Below are positions 21,736-27,687 of a stretch of DNA of 29,798 bases, one piece after another (the first letter of the stretch is position 1; each line of letters opens with the position of its first letter). A model generated the notes under the pieces. It was not told the DNA's origin. It was given only the letters and a program-made list of their open reading frames with translations, and did no database searches. This DNA comes from an uncultured Bacilli bacterium (lineage in GTDB: Bacteria; Bacillota_I; Bacilli_A; RF39; UBA660): the NCBI GenBank assembly GCA_934096015.1, contig CAKOLD010000009.1, positions 1 through 29,798 on the forward strand. Reading direction: 5' to 3'. Position numbers and translations under genes: made by a program.

Positions 21736-22040
21736 TTATTTTGAATACGTTCGTTGAACGTATTTTTTTGTTATACCAATATAGTCTACATTAAATAAAC
21801 ATTTTTGATTAGGTGTATCTAAATCAAAGTTACATTCAATTATGTATTGAGCCTTGTTTATCAGTGTTCTTTTCTTTTACTATTGAAACCGATAATTTTT
21901 TTATTCTTTTACTATTTTGACTTTATCATCTTTATGTTTAGCCATAGAAAAAAACTCCAAAGTTCTTTCTAAATGAATTTTGCTATATTTATATGTTTCT
22001 TTTTATTTAGTGTTAACTTTATCTAATGAGTTCTTTTTTT
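21736..22040 (-). pseudogene. Decayed gene with frameshifts, family unknown
   Basis: The 400-base gap between the surface protein and the next gene holds three neighbouring protein-like stretches on the minus strand in different frames. One ends HLERTLEFFSMAKHKDDKVK with a stop upstream of it. The next begins KKLSVSIVKEKNTDKQ. The last is 41 codons long (21736-21861), contains YIIECNFDLDTPNQKC and ends DYIGITKKYVQRTYSK. One or two single-base indels would join them. There is no intact start with a proper ribosome site. The 3' end overlaps the terminator hairpin of the opposite gene. Confidence 0.4.
21744..21769 (+). terminator. Intrinsic terminator of the ubiquitin-like surface protein gene
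   Basis: Perfect 9-bp stem AATACGTTC (21744-21752) with GAACGTATT (21756-21764), three-base loop, then a T run, about 95 bases after the stop codon. Confidence 0.85.
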
Positions 22041-22055
22041 GTTACAAATAAAAAT

Positions 22056-23042
22056 TTATTTACCTACTTGTTTCCCTGTTGATAATTTTTTAGCATTTTG
22101 TAGCATCATATACTGACATAAAGGAGCTTCGTACTGATTTAATATTTCTAAAGTTTCATCTTTAAATATTTCTCTAACTTTGTAAGATTCTTCATCTTTT
22201 TTTAATAAATAAAATTTCATAGGTGAATCTTCATATTGTACGCATGAAATATTAATTATATCTTTCATTGTAGGATCATCTACATTAAATAAAATTACAG
22301 GTTTAACATAATAATGTAATTTGTGTTCTAATTTACCGTCTACCATAATTTCTTTGGAATTTATATTAAAAGTTTTTAGAAGATAAGAATAGTAAAAATC
22401 TACATCATCATAATATTTTAAATTATCTCTTGCATTAATCATTTCATATATTGCTTCCAATTTTTTTAAAAATAATTCATAATTTGTTAAATTATTAGCA
22501 TTTGCATATTCATATACTTTTTGTAAAGTATGGCAAGCAATATTCGCTACTGATTTTGTTGTAAAATACAAATCATTAAAATCAGGTGCAATGTTTTTAT
22601 CAATGTTCATTAACTTTTCAGAGAAAAATTGATCTTGTGATAAAGAATTAAAATCTCTGGTATCATTATTTATTTTAACTCTCGTAATATCATGCCTTTT
22701 AGTTGGATCTAATTTTAAGACATCATCTTTATAAGTTACTACTACAAAAGCATGAGTAAGTGGTTCATTTGTGGTTAATCTAATTTCTGCTTTGTATCCA
22801 AATTCCGTTAAAATATCTGCAAGTATACGAGATAATGTGTAACAAACAACTTCAAATTCTTCAGTGTTTGCTACATCAATCTTAGTATTGTATATTTTCT
22901 CTTTGGTTTCTCTACATGAGTATAAATATCTAGTATCATATGCAAACATTTCACACAGATATAAATATATCCATCTTATTTTAGTTAACTCGTCATAATC
23001 TTTATTCACTAAATTTTTGTAAATATCTTCTAATAAATTCAT
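22056..23042 (-). CDS. Transglutaminase-like cysteine-fold protein
   Basis: 328 residues, no signal peptide or membrane helix. The N-terminal 130 residues have the order expected of a transglutaminase-like (papain-type) core: a RWIYLYLCEMFAYD helix, the Cys in EVVCYTLSRILADIL with helix after it, HAFVVVTY with the His on a strand, and LDPT with the Asp. The remaining 200 residues are helical then beta-rich and unrecognised. The triad order Cys-His-Asp is visible, but whether the protein is a protease, an amide-transferring enzyme or an inactive relative is open. AGGGGAT precedes ATG. It stands alone with its own promoter. Confidence 0.7.
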   Translation of the reverse strand: MNLLEDIYKNLVNKDYDELTKIRWIYLYLCEMFAYDTRYLYSCRETKEKIYNTKIDVANTEEFEVVCYTLSRILADILTEFGYKAEIRLTTNEPLTHAFVVVTYKDDVLKLDPTKRHDITRVKINNDTRDFNSLSQDQFFSEKLMNIDKNIAPDFNDLYFTTKSVANIACHTLQKVYEYANANNLTNYELFLKKLEAIYEMINARDNLKYYDDVDFYYSYLLKTFNINSKEIMVDGKLEHKLHYYVKPVILFNVDDPTMKDIINISCVQYEDSPMKFYLLKKDEESYKVREIFKDETLEILNQYEAPLCQYMMLQNAKKLSTGKQVGK

Positions 23043-23077
23043 AATAATATCCCCTATTTAAAATAAGTTATTAAAAA

Positions 23078-23106
23078 ATGATACATTTGTATTAGATTTA
23101 TTTCAA
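23078..23106 (-). promoter_or_regulatory. Promoter with overlapping inverted repeat, transglutaminase-like gene
   Basis: TTGAAA (23101-23106), 17-bp spacer, TATCAT (23078-23083). An 8-bp inverted repeat, TTTGTATT (23086-23093) with AATACAAA (23109-23116), overlaps the spacer and the upstream flank and may be an operator. Confidence 0.6.
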
Positions 23107-23134
23107 CGAATACAAAAGTTCAAATATTTTTATA

Positions 23135-23184
23135 TGGAAAGAGCCGAGAGAATCGAACTTGTAGTGATTTGATGCCTAGCTCCT
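23135..23184 (-). pseudogene. tRNA remnant with CCA end
   Basis: On the minus strand the last bases read like a tRNA 3' end: T loop TTCGATT, CTCTC, GGCTCTT, discriminator T and CCA. AGGAGCT (23178-23184) can pair with GGCTCTT over 7 bp with two G-U pairs, but only 32 bases lie between, so the D- and anticodon arms are absent and the T stem does not close. A promoter-like TTGCAA-16-TAAAAT (23246-23273) lies upstream. It looks like a deleted tRNA or an attachment-site scar. Confidence 0.5.
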
Positions 23185-23661
23185 CCTGCATATTATTTTT
23201 TCCCTTCAATTTTAAAAAAATTGATATCGTTGGAGAATTACGTGTATTTTATCACACTTTCTTTAATTTGCAACAAAATTTATTTATAATAAGTAAAAAA
23301 TGAAAGCTAGATATAAAAATCTTACTCTCATATATTTATATTTTTAAAACTGGATTTTTCTGATTTCCTAGCAGTTACTATTAGATACTTTCTTGTCATT
23401 CATTGCATTATTATGAAAAAATGAAACAAAAATTGAAAATCGTTTGAAAATATATTGGTAGCATCCAATTAAATGGTTATACATATTATCTGTTGATATA
23501 GTGCAATTTGAAAAGTGATAAAGAAGTCTTTAATAATTTTATTTTCTATATTCATTAATCAGCATTACCTGTTATTATTAATGCTATAGAGTTTAAATGA
23601 AACTTGTTATTATCATGAGAAAAATTTTGCACAATTTTATTATTCACAAATATTATTCTAT
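23185..23661. other. Long gap without identifiable gene
   Basis: Apart from the promoter-like boxes at 23246-23273 and an A/T hairpin at 23206-23224, I see no open frame with a ribosome site, no tRNA and no repeat array in this stretch. Confidence 0.5.
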
Positions 23662-23693
23662 AAAAAAGTCTTGCTTTATTTAGCAAGACTTTT
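23662..23693 (-). terminator. Intrinsic terminator of the DUF3221-like gene
   Basis: Perfect 12-bp stem (23664-23675 with 23682-23693), six-base loop, T run on the minus strand. Confidence 0.9.
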
Positions 23694-23701
23694 AAAACTA
23701 A

Positions 23702-24073
23702 TTAATCTTTTAAAACAACTATTTTTTTTACATCAGATAATTTAGCTGGTTCACTTGGCAACATCACATCAGATGAAGTAATAGTTACTTTTTGATTTGC
23801 TTTTAATTTATCAGCAGTAGAATCTTCATTGTTATAAACTATTTTTGTGTCTTTATTTATTTCAAATTCATACTCTGTAGTATATTCTTTTTTGTTTTTG
23901 TCATATTCTTCTACTAGGACAGTATATACATTATTATTTACTGTTACTTCTTTAATTCTTGCTTTAAAGACTAATTCTTTTTCTTTTGAAACATAATTTG
24001 TATATGTAAAGTATCCTAATCCTGCAAAAACAACTACTGCTATAATTATTTTTACTAGTAAATCTTTTTTCAT
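23702..24073 (-). CDS. Membrane-anchored small beta-domain protein (DUF3221/YobA-like)
   Basis: 123 residues: an N-terminal membrane anchor (about 7-24) and an extracytoplasmic domain of about 90 residues. The pattern FKARIKEV, VYTVLVEEY, EFEINKDTKIV, LKANQKVTITSS and a closing PAKLSDVKKIVVL strand resembles the OB-like DUF3221 (YobA) domain of Firmicutes lipoproteins; here the anchor is a helix with no lipobox Cys. The function of that family is not known. AAAGGAGGA before ATG is a strong ribosome site. It follows the metalloprotease gene by 38 bases, and the two share one promoter and terminator. Confidence 0.7.
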   Translation of the reverse strand: MKKDLLVKIIIAVVVFAGLGYFTYTNYVSKEKELVFKARIKEVTVNNNVYTVLVEEYDKNKKEYTTEYEFEINKDTKIVYNNEDSTADKLKANQKVTITSSDVMLPSEPAKLSDVKKIVVLKD

Positions 24074-24111
24074 ATATTCCTCCTTTCCTAAATTAATTTA
24101 TTTAAACCATA

Positions 24112-25668
24112 TTATAAGAATCTATCCCAATAATATCTTCCTGTATTGGATAATGTGTTAAAGTGTTCTTTAATTTGTGAACTAATTAATTTTGCTTTTT
24201 TGTTTATTGGAGTACCATCAGCATAATAATCTTTTGTAAAAGTTCTAGTCATTAAGTCTGAAAATATTACTGCTCGATCTTCCAAATAATTTGTTTTTCC
24301 ATATGATGATAAGAAATAAGCATTATCTACACTCGTAAAATAATAAACATACTCATTACTTGTATCTCCATATGTAAAACCTACTGGATTTACATCTTTC
24401 ATAGTATTATTTATATCAATAGGATACCCTTTAACTTTTATATAAGAATCTATATAATGCATTATTTCGTGATTTAAAGTGTTCTCAAATAAACTTGCTG
24501 GGGCAATCATTATTTTAATATCATTTTTATCTTTTGCATCAGTAAGTCCTGAAACATTACCACTAATACTGTTTACTAAGTAAATAGTTAAAGGCATTCC
24601 ATAATCTTTCATTTCTTTAAAGAAACCATTTGGATAGTTTTTTAAAGTTTTATCTATTTCGCCAAGGCAATTATTTATTTTATTATCATCGTTAAGTTTA
24701 TCTGAACCATAACCATTTATAGTATAATTTCCCAACTCATTTTTATATGCTATTTTAACTGAATACTTATTTTGAAGTTGTTTTCTATACTCATCATTTT
24801 TCTCTGCTTTAGTCTTTTCTGCAACAGGTGGTTTTTTTTCAGGTAAAACAGTATTTTCATTATTATTGTTTGTATTATTATTATTATTTGCATTCTGATT
24901 TGGCTTATTAGTATTAACACTACCATTGTTATTATTTGTATTAGTGTTTGTTTTGGGTTGTTCAGTTTTAGAACTATTTTTTTTATTTTCTACTTTTTCC
25001 CAAATAGCATAAAGTGTAGTATCTTCTGCAATTAATGCTTTGTTATAAATTGGAGTCTCATTTTTATCAACCCAGCCTTTAAAAGTATATCCCTTAAATG
25101 TAGGATCTTTTGGAAGTATAAGTTCAGTATCTTTACTCATAGTAATACTATCTATTTTACTTCCACCCTTGGTATCGAATGTAATTGTTATTATATTACT
25201 TGTTTCATTTTTTTCCCAAACAGCATAAAGAATTGTGTCTTCTGCAAGTAATACTTTGTTATAAATTGGAGTTTCATTTTTATCAACCCAGCCTTTGAAA
25301 ATATAACCATCTCGAGTAGGATCTTTTGGAAGTGTAAGTTCAGTATCTTTACTTATAGTAATACTATCTATTTTACTTCCACCTTTAGTATCAAATGTAA
25401 TTGTTATTGTTTCTTTTATATCTTGTTCAATGTCATTCATAGGACAAACATATTTGGATGTTTTTAAGACTGTTTTAGTTTTACCATCATAACATTTATA
25501 TGTATTTGTAAATATTCCTTTATCTTTGTAAACTGTAGAACCACCATTATAATAATCTCTATTTTTAATTATTGGACTGTTATTGAATGAAAAAGCGACT
25601 ATAAAATCTAAAAATATTAAACCTATTATAGAACACAGTGTGATTATTATTATTTTTTTCTTCTTCAT
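24112..25668 (-). CDS. InlB-repeat surface metalloprotease (HExxH)
   Basis: 518 residues. N-terminal membrane anchor (6-28); a short Cys-containing region (CYDGKTK, YVCP) to residue 85; two InlB B-type repeats (about 87-153 and 159-225) in register by 72 residues and nearly identical; an Asn/Thr-rich linker to about 275; a C-terminal domain of about 230 residues with NHEIMHYID (His 400 and 404, Glu 401) and, 60 residues on, YLEDRAVIFSDL, where Glu 463 is the likely third zinc ligand. This is a gluzincin-type metallopeptidase, loosely like ATLF-domain enzymes. It should be tethered outside the cell and act on host or own surface proteins; the substrate is unknown. GAGGAGAT precedes ATG. Confidence 0.85.
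   Translation of the reverse strand: MKKKKIIIITLCSIIGLIFLDFIVAFSFNNSPIIKNRDYYNGGSTVYKDKGIFTNTYKCYDGKTKTVLKTSKYVCPMNDIEQDIKETITITFDTKGGSKIDSITISKDTELTLPKDPTRDGYIFKGWVDKNETPIYNKVLLAEDTILYAVWEKNETSNIITITFDTKGGSKIDSITMSKDTELILPKDPTFKGYTFKGWVDKNETPIYNKALIAEDTTLYAIWEKVENKKNSSKTEQPKTNTNTNNNNGSVNTNKPNQNANNNNNTNNNNENTVLPEKKPPVAEKTKAEKNDEYRKQLQNKYSVKIAYKNELGNYTINGYGSDKLNDDNKINNCLGEIDKTLKNYPNGFFKEMKDYGMPLTIYLVNSISGNVSGLTDAKDKNDIKIMIAPASLFENTLNHEIMHYIDSYIKVKGYPIDINNTMKDVNPVGFTYGDTSNEYVYYFTSVDNAYFLSSYGKTNYLEDRAVIFSDLMTRTFTKDYYADGTPINKKAKLISSQIKEHFNTLSNTGRYYWDRFL
25003..25406 (-). repeat. Two nearly identical InlB-repeat coding units
   Basis: The two repeat units of the metalloprotease gene are in tandem with a 216-bp period, and long stretches are identical at DNA level (for example the segments encoding FKGWVDKNETPIYNK). 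This points to a recent duplication or conversion. Confidence 0.8.
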
Positions 25669-25719
25669 TATATCTCCTCATAAATAATAAACGAAATGCG
25701 ATTTACTTCTTGTATATTC

Positions 25720-25746
25720 ATTATATCATGATTTTTTAGATTTCAA
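25720..25746 (-). promoter_or_regulatory. Promoter of the metalloprotease operon
   Basis: Extended -10 TG-A-TATAAT (-10 at 25720-25725) with TTGAAA (25741-25746) at a short 15-bp spacing. Confidence 0.6.
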
Positions 25747-25792
25747 GAAAGTTTTTAATGTGACTTTTTTTGGGGCATCAATAATTTATAAT

Positions 25793-25820
25793 AAAAAGAC
25801 CAATCTAAAATTGATCTTAT
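25793..25820 (-). terminator. Terminator of the XRE regulator gene
   Basis: Stem AAGA-C-CAAT with ATTG-A-TCTT around CTAAA, one internal mismatch, followed on the minus strand by a T-rich tract. Confidence 0.65.
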
Positions 25821-25840
25821 TTATAAAATATATTATTAAA

Positions 25841-26401
25841 TTAACATTTCCCACCGTTATCTTCAAAATATGATTCAATATATTTTACTAAAATTTTAGC
25901 TTTGTTAAACTGTTTATCTTTAACAACATTTATAATATAATCACTACCACTTGCATCAACAATATTATCATCTTTATCATATTCTATTAAATAAGTATAT
26001 TTTTCACCATTAAGTTGACAATTAAGAAGAACTGTTTGATTTTCTTTTATAGTCATCGAATCTTTTTTAGCGCCAAATATAATATTTATGAAAATAGTAA
26101 TAGCGAAACCGACAACAAAAATTATTCCCAAGACTTTTAATATCTTAATTATCATTTCGGCAAGTTTTTCGGTATTATTTGCTTTTTCTACTAATACTTG
26201 TTTAATGTCATTATTTAATAATTCATCAATACTAACATTAAGTGCTTTAGATAATAATTTTAACTGGTGAGGATTGGGAAAAGTTTCACCAAGCTCCCAA
26301 TTTGATATTGTTTGTCTAGTAACATCAACTTTTTCTGCTAATTGTTCTTGTGAAAGTTTGCAATCTTTTCTTAGCTTGAAAATATTATCTCCTAACTTCA
26401 T
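25841..26401 (-). CDS. XRE-family regulator with membrane helix and outer domain
   Basis: 186 residues. The N-terminal helix-turn-helix (about 5-60) is typical: LGDNIFKLRKDCKLSQEQLA, then VTRQTISNWELG. A linker and one membrane helix (about 93-112) follow, then an extracytoplasmic domain of about 70 residues ending in DNGGKC. A DNA-binding domain joined to a membrane helix suggests a membrane-bound sensor. The frame is open to 26425, but AAAGGAGGA directly before the ATG at 26401 sets the start. An inverted repeat CACTAAC/GTTAGTG surrounds its own -10 box, which implies autoregulation. Targets other than itself are not evident; the neighbouring surface-protein operon is a candidate. Confidence 0.85.
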   Translation of the reverse strand: MKLGDNIFKLRKDCKLSQEQLAEKVDVTRQTISNWELGETFPNPHQLKLLSKALNVSIDELLNNDIKQVLVEKANNTEKLAEMIIKILKVLGIIFVVGFAITIFINIIFGAKKDSMTIKENQTVLLNCQLNGEKYTYLIEYDKDDNIVDASGSDYIINVVKDKQFNKAKILVKYIESYFEDNGGKC

Positions 26402-26416
26402 TTTTATTCCTCCTTT

Positions 26417-26453
26417 CACTAACAATTATATATATGTTAGTGATAGATTTCTA
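26417..26453 (-). promoter_or_regulatory. Promoter and operator of the XRE gene
   Basis: TAGAAA (26448-26453), 17-bp spacer, TATAAT (26425-26430). A perfect 7-bp inverted repeat, CACTAAC (26417-26423) with GTTAGTG (26436-26442), brackets the -10. A second inverted repeat, GTCTTTG (26460-26466) with CAAAGAC (26476-26482), lies just upstream. Confidence 0.6.
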
Positions 26454-26536
26454 CCAAATGTCTTTGGAAGTTTGTCAAAGACTTTTAACAATTATAATAC
26501 AAATAACTATTATTCTATATCACAAAATCAAAGTCC

Positions 26537-26680
26537 CTATTTATTACAATATACATATAATTTTGATCCTTTTATATATTTAATTCTACATTCTGCATTT
26601 TGTTCTGGCAATAATTTAACTTTGTAAATATCTTTGTCATTAACCTGTGCATTTAATAAAATGTTCTTTTTCCATAACAT
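26537..26680 (-). CDS. Small hypothetical protein, 47 residues
   Basis: ATG at 26680 opens 47 codons to a TAG. The ATG is nine bases after the stop of the preceding gene, so translation may be coupled; no strong ribosome site is seen (GAGTAAAAG only). The protein is basic with two cysteines (AECRIKY, YVYCNK) and alternating hydrophobic residues as in a small beta sheet. I do not recognise it. Coding sense is supported by codon use like its neighbours and by the close spacing. It could also be the broken end of a longer gene. Confidence 0.5.
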   Translation of the reverse strand: MLWKKNILLNAQVNDKDIYKVKLLPEQNAECRIKYIKGSKLYVYCNK

Positions 26681-26689
26681 GATTTACTT

Positions 26690-26986
26690 TTACTCGTTAT
26701 AGGCACCTCTCATTGTATCTAATATTAAATTTAATTTTTTCATATCTATTTGCATTGTCCTATTATATAAGAACATATTATCTTCATCAAAATATATTAC
26801 TATTATTTTTTTACCATTTAATTCTATTAAAAACTTATGAGGTTCAATAAAACTAACATTAACTTTATCTATATTTAATATTCTTCCACGCGTAAACTCA
26901 TATTTTGCACTATGAAAATCACAGGCAATTCTTATTTTTCTTTCAAACTTTTCGTTTCTTTTTAAATCAACATAATTTTTAATCAT
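26690..26986 (-). CDS. Small soluble protein of unknown function
   Basis: 98 residues from the ATG at 26986; the in-frame ATG at 26998 contains the ribosome site GGAGG of the second ATG, which is therefore preferred. The protein begins with a basic helix (DLKRNEKFERKIR), followed by alternating strands (IACDFHSAKYEFTRGRI, VSFIEPHKFLIEL, KKIIVIYFDED) and ends in a helix. This suggests a small beta-barrel or PilZ-like fold, but no motif is diagnostic. It lies between the tRNA-Trp terminator and the 47-residue gene, on the same strand as both. No promoter of its own is clear. Confidence 0.6.
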   Translation of the reverse strand: MIKNYVDLKRNEKFERKIRIACDFHSAKYEFTRGRILNIDKVNVSFIEPHKFLIELNGKKIIVIYFDEDNMFLYNRTMQIDMKKLNLILDTMRGAYNE

Positions 26987-27003
26987 TTTTTCCTCCATTT
27001 TTT

Positions 27004-27046
27004 AGACAAACTAAAACACGGATAAACTCAAAGTTTTCCGTGCTTT
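27004..27046 (-). terminator. Terminator of tRNA-Trp
   Basis: Long hairpin, 27013-27022 with 27037-27046 (10 bp, one G-U pair), continued by AAACT/AGTTT inside with a single bulge, and a T-rich tract on the minus strand. A separate 7-bp hairpin, CTCCAAA-TT-TTTGGAG (27059-27074), lies between it and the tRNA. Confidence 0.8.
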
Positions 27047-27086
27047 TATATATGTTTGCTCCAAATTTTTGGAGTTTCTTTTTATA

Positions 27087-27160
27087 TGGCAGGGGATGAG
27101 AGAATCGAACTCCCAACAGTGGTTTTGGAGACCATTATTATACCATTTAACTAATCCCCT
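27087..27160 (-). tRNA. tRNA-Trp (anticodon CCA)
   Basis: Acceptor AGGGGAT with ATCCCCT, D-arm GTTAAATGGTATAAT, anticodon loop CTCCAAA (anticodon CCA) on TGGT/ACCA, T-arm GGGAG-TTCGATT-CTCTC, discriminator G and encoded CCA. The CCA anticodon agrees with TGA being a stop codon in this genome. Confidence 0.95.
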
Positions 27161-27177
27161 ATTTGAATGGCAATTTA

Positions 27178-27205
27178 ATTATAACATATTAAACTAATTT
27201 GTAAA
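27178..27205 (-). promoter_or_regulatory. Promoter of tRNA-Trp
   Basis: TTTACA (27200-27205), 16-bp spacer, TATAAT (27178-27183). Confidence 0.75.
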
Positions 27206-27261
27206 ACATTATTTTTGTATTAAGATTACTTTTTAATTCATATAGTTTCTTAGGTGATAGT

Positions 27262-27687
27262 GTGTTAATTAATTATACAACAAAAGAACTGGATTTAGTT
27301 GCAAGATTGATGAGAGCCGAAGCTTTAGGTGAAGGTAATTTAGGAATGCTAATGGTAGGTAATGTTATTGTTAATAGAGCGATTGCTAATTGTTTAGTTT
27401 TTAAGGATATTCGTTCTTTATATGATGTTGTTTATCAGAATCCCGGTGGGTTTTCCGGAATACATAGTTCGCTATTCTATTCATCTAGTACAACTACTGA
27501 AAAACAATTAGCAAAAAGGTGCATAAGTGGAGAGTATTACTACCCTGCCACTCATGCACTATGGTTTTATGCTCCGCCAACTGGCACTAATTGTAAAACT
27601 ACTTTTTATGATAATCCTTATGCTGGAAAGTATAAAAATCATTGTTTTTATAAACCTAAAAGTGGCGAATGTAAAGAATTATATTAA
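27262..27687 (+). CDS. SleB/CwlJ-type cell wall hydrolase
   Basis: 141 residues covering a single Hydrolase_2 domain, the catalytic fold of the spore cortex-lytic enzymes SleB and CwlJ. Motifs: LVARLMRAEALGEG with the catalytic Glu, MLMVGNVIVNRA, the NPGGFSGIHSSLF segment, and the ATHALWFYAPPTG to the C-terminal CFYKP part. There is no signal peptide and no peptidoglycan-binding repeat, as in CwlJ. The start is GTG at 27262 with AGGTGAT at 27252-27258. A CATATAGT box (27239-27246), close to the sigma-E type -10 CATACAnT, lies upstream but without a matching -35. The role in germination or sporulation is likely but inferred. Its TAA overlaps the stop of the convergent phosphoketolase gene within TTAA. 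Confidence 0.9.
   Translation: MLINYTTKELDLVARLMRAEALGEGNLGMLMVGNVIVNRAIANCLVFKDIRSLYDVVYQNPGGFSGIHSSLFYSSSTTTEKQLAKRCISGEYYYPATHALWFYAPPTGTNCKTTFYDNPYAGKYKNHCFYKPKSGECKELY

Noticed and set aside
26274..26627. 117-codon plus-strand frame over the XRE promoter
   Set aside because: No ribosome site; covers the regulator's operator and N-terminus in antisense.
27059..27074. Plus-strand terminator CTCCAAA-TT-TTTGGAG
   Set aside because: It has a T tract on the plus strand but no plus-strand gene lies upstream, so it is more likely part of the tRNA-Trp 3' trailer.
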